A DNA stretch of 64,000 nt from Betaproteobacteria bacterium (GCA_016713125.1 JADJPT010000001.1:405748-469747); one strand, 5' to 3'; numbered from the stretch's first letter, positions 17,298-25,945 are shown. The notes: generated by a model not told the origin, from the sequence alone. Numbers and translations: made by a program.

Positions 17298-18737
17298 CTA
17301 CAGGCTTTTGCGCAGATTGACCGGGGGGATGTGCAGGGATTCGCGATATTTGGCGATGGTGCGCCTCGCCACCACGATACCCTGTTGGCCGAGAATTTGC
17401 GAGATGCGCGAATCGGACAAAGGGGACTTGGTGTCTTCGGCGGCCACCAGTTGCTTGATCAGCGCACGGATCGCGGTGGCCGAGGCCGAACCCCCGGTGT
17501 CGGTGGACACGTGGCTGCCGAAGAAGTACTTGAGTTCGTAGGTGCCGCGCGGTGTGGCCATGTACTTCTGCGTGGTGACGCGCGAGATGGTGCTTTCGTG
17601 CAGCCCCAGGGTTTCCGCAATCTCGCGCAGCACCATCGGGCGCATCGCCACCTCGCCGTGCTCGAAGAAATGGCGCTGGCGGTCGACGATGGCCTGTGAA
17701 ACGCGCAGGATGGTGTCGAAACGCTGCTGCACGTTCTTGATCAGCCAGCGCGCCTCCTGCAGCTGGCCGGACATGGATCCGCCGCTGCGCTGTCCGGCGA
17801 GCAGTTCCGCGTACAGGCGGTTGATGCGCAGGCGGGGCATGGCGTCCTGGTTGAGGCTGGTGCGCCACACGCCCTTGACCTTGCGCACCACCACGTCGGG
17901 CACCACGTAGCGCGTCTCCAGCGTGGCGAACGCGGAGCCGGGGTGCGGGTTGAGGCTCTGGATCAGGTGCTGTGCGGCGCGCAGGGCGTCGTCGTCCGCG
18001 CCGGTGGCGTTCTTCAGGCGCGTGTAGTCGCGCTGTGCCAGCGAGTCCAGGTGCGACGAGACGATGGTCATCGCCAGCCTGGCGGCCGGGCTCTCGGTGC
18101 CGGCGTCGCCGCAACGGCTGCGGATCTGCAGCATCAGGCACTCGGCCGGATTGCGCGCGCCGACCCCGGCGGGATCCATGTTCTGCAGGTGCCGCAGCGC
18201 GATGGCGAACTCGTCGGTGTCGACGCCGGCCTCTTCGGGCAGCAGGGCGGCGATCTCCTCGAGGCTCTGCGTCAGATAGCCGTCGTCGTCCAGGGCGTCG
18301 ATCAGCATGCCGACCAGGGCGCGATCGCGCTGGTCGAGGTTGGTGAGCGTGAGCTGTTCGTTCAGGTGGTCGCGCAACGTCGTGGTGTCTGGCGCCACGA
18401 ACATGCGGTCGGAATCCTTGTCGTCGCTGCTGCCGCTGCGCGGCGAAGCGGAGAAATCCGGCTGCCAGTCGTCGGCCGGGCCGCGCTCGGCTTCGCCGGC
18501 ATCGCCGCTTGCGGCGGGTTGCTCGGGGGTCGCCGAGGGGGCGTCCTGGCCGGAGAATGCGGCGGGGCCGCCGCCTTCGTCGATGTCCTCGCGCTCGAGG
18601 ATCGGATTCTCCATCAGAATCTTTTCGATCTCCTGATTCAGCTCGACCGTCGACAACTGCAGCAGCCGGATCGACTGCTGCAACTGTGGCGTCAGCGTGA
18701 GGTGCTGAGAGAGCCGGAACTGGAGGGTCGGCTTCAT
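17298..18737 (-). CDS. rpoN: RNA polymerase sigma-54 factor
   Basis: A 479-residue RpoN. The N-terminal activator-interacting region I (QFRLSQHLTLTPQLQQSIRLLQLS, LEREDIDE) is followed by an acidic region II, core-binding region, HTH and the RpoN box (TVAKYRESL-type ARRTIAKYRESLHIPP, about 454-469) that reads the -24 element. It ends RKSL with a TAG stop at the family's normal end. It recognises promoters such as the one seen here in front of the pilin gene at 25.1 kb, and needs an AAA+ activator such as the response regulator encoded at 41.5-43 kb. Confidence 0.96.
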   Translation of the reverse strand: MKPTLQFRLSQHLTLTPQLQQSIRLLQLSTVELNQEIEKILMENPILEREDIDEGGGPAAFSGQDAPSATPEQPAASGDAGEAERGPADDWQPDFSASPRSGSSDDKDSDRMFVAPDTTTLRDHLNEQLTLTNLDQRDRALVGMLIDALDDDGYLTQSLEEIAALLPEEAGVDTDEFAIALRHLQNMDPAGVGARNPAECLMLQIRSRCGDAGTESPAARLAMTIVSSHLDSLAQRDYTRLKNATGADDDALRAAQHLIQSLNPHPGSAFATLETRYVVPDVVVRKVKGVWRTSLNQDAMPRLRINRLYAELLAGQRSGGSMSGQLQEARWLIKNVQQRFDTILRVSQAIVDRQRHFFEHGEVAMRPMVLREIAETLGLHESTISRVTTQKYMATPRGTYELKYFFGSHVSTDTGGSASATAIRALIKQLVAAEDTKSPLSDSRISQILGQQGIVVARRTIAKYRESLHIPPVNLRKSL

Positions 18738-18802
18738 CGGGGAGCGATCGAAAAACGAGCCGGCTGGGGCTGCAAGATGCGGGAGGCGGCGAAAACGCGG
18801 AA

Positions 18803-19525
18803 CTACATGCGGAAATTCTCGCCTAGCTAAACCCGGCGAACATTTTCATTATAAACAATTTCGTCCGGATGGCCGGATGCGAGAACCGCGCCGTCGTTCA
18901 TGATGTAGGCGCTGTCGCAGATGCCCAGCGTCTCGCGCACGTTGTGGTCGGTGATCAGCACGCCGATCGAACGCTCCTTGAGGAAGCGGATGATCCTCTG
19001 GATGTCGAGCACGGCGATGGGATCGACGCCGGCGAAAGGTTCGTCGAGGAGGATGAAGGCCGGGCGGGTGGCCAGCGCGCGGGCGATCTCGAGGCGCCGG
19101 CGCTCGCCGCCCGAGAGGGCCAGGGCGGGGTGCTTGCGCAGGTGGCCGATGTTCAGGTCGGCGAGCAGTTCGGAGAGGCGCTCGGCGATCTCGGCCGGTG
19201 CAAGGTTCTGCAGCTCTAGCACGGCCTTCACGTTCTACTCGACGGTCAGGCCGCGGAACACCGAGTTCTCCTGCGGCAGGTAGGAAATGCCCAGTCGCGC
19301 ACGCCGGTGAATCGGCAGGTGTGTCAGATCGCGGCCGTCGAGATGTATGCGCCCGGCGTCGGCGGCCACCAGTCCGACCATCATGTAGAAGCAGGTGGTC
19401 TTGCCGGCCCCGTTGGGCCCCAGCAGGCCGACCACCTGGCCGCTGGACACCTCCAGCGACACGTCCTGCACCACGGTGCGAGACTTGTAGCGCTTGCGCA
19501 GGTTCTCCGCCGAAAGTACGCTCAT
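18803..19525 (-). pseudogene. lptB: LPS export ABC transporter ATPase LptB, with two in-frame amber codons
   Basis: Reading from 19525, the protein has Walker A GPNGAGKTT, a Q-loop in SYLPQENSVFRGLTVE, then TAG at 19235-19237, after which the same frame continues NVKAVLELQNL through the signature LSGGERRR, Walker B FILLDEPFAGVDP and H-loop ITDHNV. A second TAG at 18827-18829 follows NVRRV, exactly where the conserved Tyr of the C-terminal RVYLGE motif is expected, and the frame continues LGENFRM to a third TAG. Ignoring the two ambers gives 240 residues, the normal LptB length. LptB powers LPS extraction from the inner membrane and is normally essential. Sequence error, suppression or a second lptB copy are the alternatives. 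Confidence 0.85.
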
Positions 19526-19544
19526 CGTCTCGTCCGGCGCACGC

Positions 19545-20171
19545 CTACTTCCTGGGCGCCGCAGACGGGGCGGAGGGTGCTGCGGGCACAGCAGGTGCTG
19601 CCGCGGGCGAGGTCCCGGGCACGGCGTCCTCGGGCTTGTTCTTGGGCTGAATCACGGCGCGCACCCTGCCCTGCGGATTGGCGCTGGTGACGGCGCTCTT
19701 GCCCGAAGTCACGGTGAAGAACTCCGAACGCGTGTCGACATCGATGATGTCTCCGCGCACCTCGTCCTTGTCGCGTATCAGCACGGCGCGTTCGCGCAAC
19801 TCCACCTTCTCGGCCTTGTCGTCGATCTCGATGCGCATGCCTTCGCCCTCGATCCATTCTTCCTTGCCCTCGCGCTTCTGGCGGAACTTCGCCGGCGCGC
19901 CGGTGGCCGTGGATATCTGAAATCCGTCGACGTCCTGGCGCACGATGATGCGGTCGGCGACGATGCGTATGGTCCCCTTGGTGAGGACCACGTTGCCCTC
20001 GAAGATGCTCATGCGGCGGGCGTCGTCCGAGCTCATGCGGTTGGCTTCGATCTGCGTGGGCTTGTCCTTGTCGGCCTTCTCGGCCAGTGCCGCAGCGGGC
20101 AGCAGGATAAGGGCCAATGCCGCAGCGCGCAGGGCGTTCGGCCGTCCGGATCGGGTGTGGGCTGGAGTCAA
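19545..20171 (-). CDS. lptA: LPS transport periplasmic protein LptA
   Basis: A 208-residue protein with an N-terminal Sec signal (about residues 15-30, ending ALA) and an OstA/LptA beta-jellyroll: KPTQIEANRMSSDDARRMSIFEGNVVLTKGTIRIVADRI is typical. LptA forms the periplasmic bridge carrying LPS from LptBFGC to LptDE. It ends in an Ala/Pro-rich tail of about 30 residues, probably disordered. It overlaps lptC by 4 bases upstream and is followed by lptB after about 20 bases. Confidence 0.92.
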   Translation of the reverse strand: MTPAHTRSGRPNALRAAALALILLPAAALAEKADKDKPTQIEANRMSSDDARRMSIFEGNVVLTKGTIRIVADRIIVRQDVDGFQISTATGAPAKFRQKREGKEEWIEGEGMRIEIDDKAEKVELRERAVLIRDKDEVRGDIIDVDTRSEFFTVTSGKSAVTSANPQGRVRAVIQPKNKPEDAVPGTSPAAAPAVPAAPSAPSAAPRK

Positions 20172-20740
20172 TTCTTCCTCGGTTCGAAGGTTCCGCGCAC
20201 GCGCTCGCGCAGGTACATCTGTCTTGTGTCGCTGTTGTACTCCAGACCGCGCCCGGTCAGGGTGCGGCCTTCCTCGCGCATCGCGACTTCGCGATCCGAG
20301 CGGATCAGCGAGCGTTCGCGCACCACGTGCAGAAAGCTCGAGGTCATGCGCATTTCCGGCTGCTCGGGCGAGGCGTCCCGCACCAGCAGCACGTTGTCGT
20401 ACAGGAAGGCGTCCTCGCCGTCCTGGCTGAGCGCGCCGCGGTCCGAGGTCAGTGTCATGCGCGGCCGATCCGGCTTGGTCTGCACCAGGCGCGGGGCCAG
20501 AAGCTCTGTCGAGTCGTCGTCAGGGAAGTGCACCATGCGGCGTCCGGCCAGCGTCGACTCGGCCAGTCCCTGCGCGCTGAAATTTACGATGGTGAAGTTC
20601 TCGACGATGTAATCGGGATCGTGACGGCGCAGCGCGGGGTGCTGGTCCTCGTCGAGCACCGCGCGCTGCAGCCAGAACGTGAGCAGGGCCAGCGCCAGCA
20701 TCAGCAGCATCGGAAACATTCGGGTGGCGGCCAGGCGCAT
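20168..20740 (-). CDS. lptC: LPS export protein LptC
   Basis: A 190-residue bitopic protein with one membrane helix (about 8-26) and a periplasmic jellyroll: DPDYIVENFTIVNFSAQG near the start and EYNSDTRQMYLRERVRGTFEPR at the end match the family. LptC receives LPS from LptBFG and passes it to LptA. It follows kdsC with a 9-base gap and overlaps lptA by 4 bases, so kdsD-kdsC-lptC-lptA-lptB form one Kdo/LPS operon. Confidence 0.9.
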   Translation of the reverse strand: MRLAATRMFPMLLMLALALLTFWLQRAVLDEDQHPALRRHDPDYIVENFTIVNFSAQGLAESTLAGRRMVHFPDDDSTELLAPRLVQTKPDRPRMTLTSDRGALSQDGEDAFLYDNVLLVRDASPEQPEMRMTSSFLHVVRERSLIRSDREVAMREEGRTLTGRGLEYNSDTRQMYLRERVRGTFEPRKN

Positions 20741-20749
20741 GGGCGGACC

Positions 20750-21274
20750 TCAGGCCAGGTAGGGCGCGAGCGCCGCATCGAGTTTGCCCTGGGCGCGCAG
20801 CACCAGCTCGCACACCTCGCGCGCGGCGCCTGCGCCTGCCGGTCGGGTGGCGACGTAATGGGCGTGGCTGCGCACGATGTCGGCAGCCTCGTGCGGTGCC
20901 GCTGCGAAACCGCTGCGACGCATCGCCGGCAGGTCGATGACGTCGTCACCCATGTAGCCGCACTGCGCAGGCTCGACGCCGAGCGCGCGCGCGAGTTCGA
21001 TCAGGGCGGTACCCTTGTCCTGCACGCCCTGCAGCACGTGGGCTATGCCGAGGTTGCGCGCGCGATGGGCGACCACTCCGGAGCTGCGGCCGGTGAGGAT
21101 CGCGGTCCGGACGCCGCTGCCCATCAGCATCTTGATGCCGTGTCCGTCGAGGGTGCAGAAGGCCTTCAGTTCCTCGCCGGCGTCGTTGTAGTACAGGCGG
21201 CCGTCGGTCAGTACGCCGTCGACGTCGAACACCATCAGTTGCACGGCCCGGGCGCGATCGAGCGCGGCGTCCAT
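20750..21274 (-). CDS. kdsC: 3-deoxy-D-manno-octulosonate 8-phosphate phosphatase KdsC
   Basis: A 174-residue HAD phosphatase with motif I VFDVDGVLTDG, motif II ILTGRSS, motif III Lys in QDKGTAL and motif IV YMGDDVIDLPAM. It hydrolyses Kdo 8-phosphate to Kdo in the cytoplasm for the LPS core. The length matches the tetrameric C0-type KdsC. Its start abuts the kdsD stop (21274), and lptC follows. Confidence 0.93.
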   Translation of the reverse strand: MDAALDRARAVQLMVFDVDGVLTDGRLYYNDAGEELKAFCTLDGHGIKMLMGSGVRTAILTGRSSGVVAHRARNLGIAHVLQGVQDKGTALIELARALGVEPAQCGYMGDDVIDLPAMRRSGFAAAPHEAADIVRSHAHYVATRPAGAGAAREVCELVLRAQGKLDAALAPYLA

Positions 21275-22289
21275 CAGACCACCTTGGCGCGGAACAGGTC
21301 GTGCATGTTCAGCGCGCCGACCAATGCGCCATCTGCGTCGACCACCAGCAGTTGATTGACCCGATGGCGCTCCATCAGTTCCACCGCCTCGACGGCGAGC
21401 GCATGCGGCGAGATGGTGCGCGGTGCGGCGGTCATCAGGCCGGCGACGGGCGCGCTGCGCAGGTCGGGAAGGCGGTCGAGTGCGCGCCGCAGATCGCCGT
21501 CGGTGAAGATGCCCACCAGCAGGCCGGCGGCGTCCAGCACCGCGGTCATGCCCAGCGCCTTGCGCGTGATCTCCATGACCGCTTCGGAGAGCGTGGCGCT
21601 GGCCGGCACGCTGGGCACGGCCGTACCCGAGCGCATGACGTCGGCGACGTGCGTGAGCAGGCGCCTGCCCAGCGTGCCGCCGGGATGCGAGCGGGCGAAA
21701 TCGTCGGCGGAGAAGCCGCGCGCGTCGAGCAAGGCCACCGCAAGCGCATCGCCCAGGGCCAGCGCCGCCGTGGTGCTCGCCGTGGGCGCCAGATTCAGCG
21801 GGCAGGCTTCCTGTGCGACGCCGGCATCCAGATGCACGTCGGCCCGCGCGCCAGCGAAGATTGCGCGTCCCCGGTGATGGCGATCAGCTTGGCGCCCTGG
21901 CGCTTGAGCAGCGGCACGATGGACAGCAACTCGCCGGATTCGCCCGAGTGCGAAATGCCGACCAGCACATCTTCCGGCCTGACCATGCCGAGGTCGCCGT
22001 GGCTGGCCTCGGCCGGATGGACGAAGAACGCGGCGGTACCCGTGCTGGCCATCGTCGAGGCGATCTTGCGCGCGATATGCCCGGATTTGCCGATTCCGCT
22101 GACGACCACTCGTCCGGTGCAGGCCAGAATCAGCTGCACGGCGTCAAGAAATCGGTCGTCGACGCGCTCGATCAGCGCGCGCACGGCGTCTGCCTCGATC
22201 TCCAGCACCCGGCGCGCGAGTGCCAGCGACCCGCTGCTGGCGGGGGACTCGAAAGAGCCGTGGCCGGACTTGGGAGCAGCGCTTATCAT
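21274..22289 (-). pseudogene. kdsD: Arabinose-5-phosphate isomerase KdsD, single frameshift
   Basis: From the ATG at 22289 the first frame gives the SIS sugar-isomerase domain (TGRVVVSGIGKSGHIARKIASTMASTGT, GISHSGESGELL) up to GDAQSSLAR. The second frame resumes with DVHLDAGVAQEACPLNLAPTAST and carries the paired CBS domains to 21274. One missing base near 21838-21845 in the run CGCGGGCC explains the shift; restoring it gives about 338 residues, close to E. coli KdsD (328). The enzyme makes arabinose 5-phosphate for Kdo and is normally needed for LPS. It heads the LPS operon and is divergent from the antiporter gene 40 bases away. Confidence 0.88.
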
Positions 22290-22328
22290 AGTCGGCAAGT
22301 ATATCCGAAGGCCTTCATTTCCCCTCGC

Positions 22329-24305
22329 ATGGAAGCCGCCAACGTCTCTCTGCAGCCGGTGCTCGTGCTCCTCGCGTGCGCGGTGTTCGCCGTGGTCGCG
22401 TTCCGCAGTCTGCAGTTGCCGCCGATGCTGGGCTATCTGGTCACCGGCGTGGCGCTGGGCCCGCATGCGCTGGGGCTGATCCCGGACACCAGCGAGACTC
22501 GCCACCTGGCCGAGTTCGGCGTGGTGTTCCTGATGTTTTCCATCGGCTTGGAGTTCAGTCTGCCGCGGCTGCGGGTGATGCGGCGCTTGGTCTTCGGTCT
22601 GGGTCTGGCCCAGGTGCTTGGCACCGGGGCGCTGGGCATGGCGGCCGGGCTGGCGCTGGGGGCCACCTGGCAGGCGAGCTTCGTGTTCGGCGGGGCGGTG
22701 GCGATGTCGTCCACGGCCATCGTCTCCAAGCTGCTTGCCGAGCGACTCGAGCTGGACACGCCGCACGGCCGCGAGATCATCGGTGTGCTGCTGTTCCAGG
22801 ACCTGGCCGTGGTGCCGCTGCTGATCCTGATCCCGGCGCTGGGGCGGCCGCCCGGAGAGATGGGCGTCGCGGTGGGACTGGCCCTGCTGAAGGCGGCGGT
22901 CGTGCTCGGCGTGCTGCTCCTGCTGGGCCCGCGACTGATGCGCGGCTGGTTCCACTTGGTGGCGCGAAGGCGCTCCACGGAACTGTTCGTTCTCAACGTC
23001 ATGTTCATCACGCTGGGGCTCGCTTACCTGACCTCGCTCGCCGGGTTGTCGCTCGCGCTGGGCGCTTTCCTGGCCGGCATGCTGATTTCTGAAACCGAAT
23101 ACCGCTACCAGGTCGAAGAGGACATCAAGCCGTTCCGAGACATCCTGCTCGGCCTGTTTTTCGTCACTGTGGGCATGATGCTGGACGTCAGCGTCGTGGC
23201 GCAGAACTGGTGGCTGGTGCTGGTCGCAATGCTGCTCATCGTCGGCCTGAAGTTCGGGTTGATCGCCCTGCTGTCGCGGCTGCTCGGCGCCCGCCCGGGT
23301 ACGGCGCTGCGCACTGCGCTTTCGCTGGCGCAGGCCGGCGAGTTCGGCTTCGTCGTGCTGGCGCATGCGGGGGCGTTCGGCTTCGTTTCCGAGGATGCGC
23401 TGCAGTCGGTGCTGGCGGCGATGATCCTTTCCATGCTTGCCAGCCCGTTCCTGATTTCGGCCAGCGACCGGATCGTGCTGCGTCTTTCGGCGTCCGAGTG
23501 GATGATGCGTTCCCTGGACCTGCACCGCATAGCGGTTCAGTCCATCGAGACCGACAAGCACGTGGTGATCCTCGGTTACGGCCGCAACGGGCAGCGACTG
23601 GCGCGTCTGCTCGATGCCGAGGGGGTGCGCTACATCGCGCTGGATCTGGATCCCGAGCGGGTGCGCGATGCGGCGCTGGCGGGTGACACGGTGGTGTTCG
23701 CCGATTGCTCCCGCCGCGAGGCGCTGGTCGCCGCCGGCATATCGCGCGCGGCGGCGGTGGTGGTGACATTCGCCGATGCGTCGGCGGCGGTGCGCGTCCT
23801 GTCCAATATCCATGCGCTGAATCCCGCGGTACCCGTGATCGTTCGCGCGCGCGACGAGGCCGAGATCGAGCGCCTGCACGCTGCCGGAGCCTCGGAGGTC
23901 GTACCCGAGGCTCTGGAGTCGGGGCTGATGCTTGCTTCGCACACGCTGGTGTGGATAGGCATACCGCTCTCCCGCGTGATGCGCAGATTGCGCACTGTGC
24001 GCGACGAGCACTACGGCTTGTTGCGTGGCCTGTTTCACGGCGCCAGCGAAGATTCCGATGCGGTGGAGGGTACGCAGCCTCGCCTGCATTCGGTCACGCT
24101 GACAACGGGGGCCTGGGCGGCGGGACGCAAGCTTGGCGATCTCGGATTTGCCGAAATCGGCGTGCAGGTCAAGGCGTTGCGCAGGTTGGGTGAAGGCAAA
24201 CTCGCACCCGTGCCCGACTTGCGCCTGGAGCCGAACGACGTGGTGGTGTTGCTGGGCGTGCCGGAACTGCTGGCTGCCGCGGAGATCCGGTTGTTGCAGG
24301 GCTGA
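22329..24305 (+). CDS. CPA2-family cation:proton antiporter (KefB/YbaL type)
   Basis: A 658-residue membrane protein: about 12 membrane helices (residues 8-385) with the Na/H exchanger fold motifs LGYLVTGVALGPHALG and VGMMLDVS, then an RCK/TrkA-N domain starting HVVILGYGRNGQRLARLL (about 410) with the Rossmann GxGxxG, and a TrkA-C domain at the end (LEPNDVVVLLGVPELL). Such proteins exchange K+ or Na+ for protons under control of bound nucleotides or glutathione. The longest frame begins at 21813, but the ATG at 22329 starts the first membrane segment. A bidirectional terminator follows 38 bases after the stop. Confidence 0.92.
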   Translation: MEAANVSLQPVLVLLACAVFAVVAFRSLQLPPMLGYLVTGVALGPHALGLIPDTSETRHLAEFGVVFLMFSIGLEFSLPRLRVMRRLVFGLGLAQVLGTGALGMAAGLALGATWQASFVFGGAVAMSSTAIVSKLLAERLELDTPHGREIIGVLLFQDLAVVPLLILIPALGRPPGEMGVAVGLALLKAAVVLGVLLLLGPRLMRGWFHLVARRRSTELFVLNVMFITLGLAYLTSLAGLSLALGAFLAGMLISETEYRYQVEEDIKPFRDILLGLFFVTVGMMLDVSVVAQNWWLVLVAMLLIVGLKFGLIALLSRLLGARPGTALRTALSLAQAGEFGFVVLAHAGAFGFVSEDALQSVLAAMILSMLASPFLISASDRIVLRLSASEWMMRSLDLHRIAVQSIETDKHVVILGYGRNGQRLARLLDAEGVRYIALDLDPERVRDAALAGDTVVFADCSRREALVAAGISRAAAVVVTFADASAAVRVLSNIHALNPAVPVIVRARDEAEIERLHAAGASEVVPEALESGLMLASHTLVWIGIPLSRVMRRLRTVRDEHYGLLRGLFHGASEDSDAVEGTQPRLHSVTLTTGAWAAGRKLGDLGFAEIGVQVKALRRLGEGKLAPVPDLRLEPNDVVVLLGVPELLAAAEIRLLQG

Positions 24306-24343
24306 GCGCCGCGATCGGAAGCGTCCGATGCGATGCAGAAATG

Positions 24344-24370
24344 AAAAAGCCGGCTCTGGGCCGGCTTTTT
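24344..24370. terminator. Bidirectional intrinsic terminator
   Basis: A-tract, GC-rich stem AGCCGG/CCGGCT with a short loop, and T-tract form a symmetrical rho-independent terminator. It lies between the stop of the antiporter gene (plus) and that of the pilin gene (minus), and can serve both. Confidence 0.93.
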
Positions 24371-24386
24371 CAGGGCTGGGAAACGC

Positions 24387-25049
24387 TTACAGCGAACGGC
24401 AGAGCGTGTAGATGTTGGTGCCCGTTTCCGCGTATTCGGTGGTGGCCGAGGCGGCGTTGATGGCCGGGTTCGGCGCGGTCTGCGCCTGGCCGCGTACCGT
24501 GCCGGTGCCGATCAGGCCGTCGTCCATCTGCGTATCGATGGCGATCGCCACCTTGTCCGGGATGTTCGCCGAGCAGATGATCAGTCCCGCGAAGCCGCCC
24601 AAGGCCGTGGCCGGGGTGGCGGCGCCGTCGCCGGTCTGCACGCCCATCCTGCCAGTGAAGGCGTTGGTCGGGTTGTCCACGCCGTTGCCGGCCACGAAAC
24701 CGGCGCGGCGCAGGTGATCCCACCAGCTGCAGGCCTCGACGCCCACGGCGCATGCCGCACCGGCGTTGTTGTAGGTGCCTGCAACGATGCCGTTGCCGTC
24801 CCCGGCCGTCGCGGCCGTGGGGGCGGTCCAGCGCGTGGCTGCGTTGCGGTCGTCACCCGGGATGGCACGGTAACGATCCTGATAGCCGTGGTAAGCCGCC
24901 GAAATGCCGGAGAAGTCCGCCATGGCGTTCTTGATCTTGGCCTGGATGATCATTTCCTGGCCCTTCAGGATGCCGCCCAGCAGCAGCCCGATGATGACCA
25001 GCACGATCGCGATCTCGACCAATGTGAAACCCTGCTGCGTTTTCTTCAT
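24387..25049 (-). CDS. Type IV pilin-like protein (major pilin candidate of the MSHA-like system)
   Basis: A 220-residue prepilin: a short leader MKKTQQG, then FTLVEIAIVLVIIGLLLGG with the methylated Phe+1 and Glu+5 of type IV pilins, and an alpha helix continuing to about residue 50. The rest is Gly/Ala/Thr-rich with cysteines in CAVGVEACSWW and LIICSAN, and one close to the C-terminus (LCRSL), possibly forming disulfides. The GGAGCCAGG ribosome-binding site precedes the ATG. It is transcribed alone: sigma-54 promoter upstream, terminator downstream. It is the only pilin-like gene here with its own RpoN promoter, so I take it as the major subunit; it could instead be a minor pilin. Confidence 0.87.
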   Translation of the reverse strand: MKKTQQGFTLVEIAIVLVIIGLLLGGILKGQEMIIQAKIKNAMADFSGISAAYHGYQDRYRAIPGDDRNAATRWTAPTAATAGDGNGIVAGTYNNAGAACAVGVEACSWWDHLRRAGFVAGNGVDNPTNAFTGRMGVQTGDGAATPATALGGFAGLIICSANIPDKVAIAIDTQMDDGLIGTGTVRGQAQTAPNPAINAASATTEYAETGTNIYTLCRSL

Positions 25050-25090
25050 GTCCTGGCTCCTGGTTTTGCACGGAAAGGCATGAGCCCTGT

Positions 25091-25106
25091 CGCAAGTCTC
25101 ATGCCA
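25091..25106 (-). promoter_or_regulatory. Sigma-54 (-24/-12) promoter of the pilin gene
   Basis: On the minus strand the sequence is TGGCATG, four bases, TTGCG. The GG and GC doublets have the exact 10-base spacing required for RpoN, and 14 of 16 positions agree with the consensus TGGCACG-N4-TTGCW. Transcription would start about 12 bases downstream, near 25080, leaving a leader of about 30 bases before the ATG at 25049. RpoN is encoded 6 kb away in the same window. Confidence 0.85.
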
Positions 25107-25158
25107 GCCGATTCTGTGTATTAAATCACGAAAAACAGTGAAAAACTCTCAGGGGAGT

Positions 25159-25187
25159 GACGAAATTCCGTCATTTTCGTCGGAATT
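25159..25187. promoter_or_regulatory. Interlocked inverted repeats, candidate enhancer site for a sigma-54 activator
   Basis: GACGAAA (25159-25165) pairs with TTTCGTC (25175-25181) across 9 bases, and AATTCCG (25164-25170) pairs with CGGAATT (25181-25187) across 10 bases. The block is centred about 90 bases upstream of the predicted sigma-54 start point, where activator sites typically lie. The response regulator at 41.5-43 kb is the natural candidate to bind it; that is inference. Confidence 0.55.
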
Positions 25188-25198
25188 CCAACAGTCTT

Positions 25199-25945
25199 TT
25201 ACTTTTTGTCTGACGCTGCATTCGGTGCCGTGTGCCGATTTCCGGCCGCCTCCTGCATCTGGAGCAGTCGTTGTTCGAGGAATTTTCGTTCCGCAGGATC
25301 CTCGATCTTGCCGCTCGCCAGCAGCCCGCCGAGCATGATCTTCGCGGCTTCCAACTCGTTCATGTCTTCGAGGATGAAGATTTCCATCTGCCGGGCCCAC
25401 AGCGGGATGCTTGCGGAGCGGGTCATGCGCTCCACGGCTTGCGCGTAGCGCCGGGCCAGAGGGAGATCGTTGAGGCGGTGTTTGGCGACCAGAGCGGCAT
25501 GCGCCATCCAGGGCCAGCGGGTCTCGGGGTCGGCGAGGAACTGCCGGTGTATGAATTCAAGCATGCGTCGTTGACGAGCCTCGTCGGGCACTTCGGCGTA
25601 GATCCTGGCCGCTGAGAACAATGGGTACTGACTGCGGGGATCGAGCGCCAGAAGGGCATCGAGCCATTCGATGAGCCGGCCGTAGTCGAGTTCTCGATAG
25701 GCGATGCGATTGCCGGCGTGAAAATCGAACGACTGCAGGTAGAGCATGCCCAGGCGCGCCGCCGTTTCGGGCTCTCCCAGCGCGGCCAGTCGCAGGACTT
25801 TCTCTCGCGGAGCGGCGGGCAGGTCGCTGGCCGCCGGCGGATCCGGACGTTGTCCGGCTTTCCAGCCGATCTGCAGTGCCAGACTGACGGCGAGCGTTGC
25901 GAGGACCCAGACAGGAACACCGACGAGCGGGCGATGCGCATGCAT
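25199..25945 (-). CDS. Conserved-looking protein with N-terminal membrane anchor and helical (TPR-like) repeats
   Basis: A 248-residue protein of unknown function. It has one N-terminal membrane helix (about 8-25) and then a wholly alpha-helical region; segments such as YGRLIEWLDALLALDPRSQYPLFSAARIYAEVPDEARQ look like divergent tetratricopeptide repeats. It ends in a short polar tail. Its ATG overlaps the stop of the ABC permease gene (TGATG), so the two are translationally coupled and probably work together. It would expose its helical domain on the periplasmic side or in the cytoplasm depending on orientation, which the sequence does not settle. Confidence 0.75.
   Translation of the reverse strand: MHAHRPLVGVPVWVLATLAVSLALQIGWKAGQRPDPPAASDLPAAPREKVLRLAALGEPETAARLGMLYLQSFDFHAGNRIAYRELDYGRLIEWLDALLALDPRSQYPLFSAARIYAEVPDEARQRRMLEFIHRQFLADPETRWPWMAHAALVAKHRLNDLPLARRYAQAVERMTRSASIPLWARQMEIFILEDMNELEAAKIMLGGLLASGKIEDPAERKFLEQRLLQMQEAAGNRHTAPNAASDKK

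Noticed and set aside
18803..19525. Genome-wide recoding of TAG as a sense codon, to explain the ambers in lptB
   Set aside because: rpoN and murA both end at TAG at the normal end of their families, so TAG acts as a stop in this genome.
21795..24089. Very long minus-strand open frame opposite the antiporter gene
   Set aside because: Composition (His/Gln/Arg-rich) is that of a GC-driven shadow frame; only its last part, belonging to kdsD, is real.
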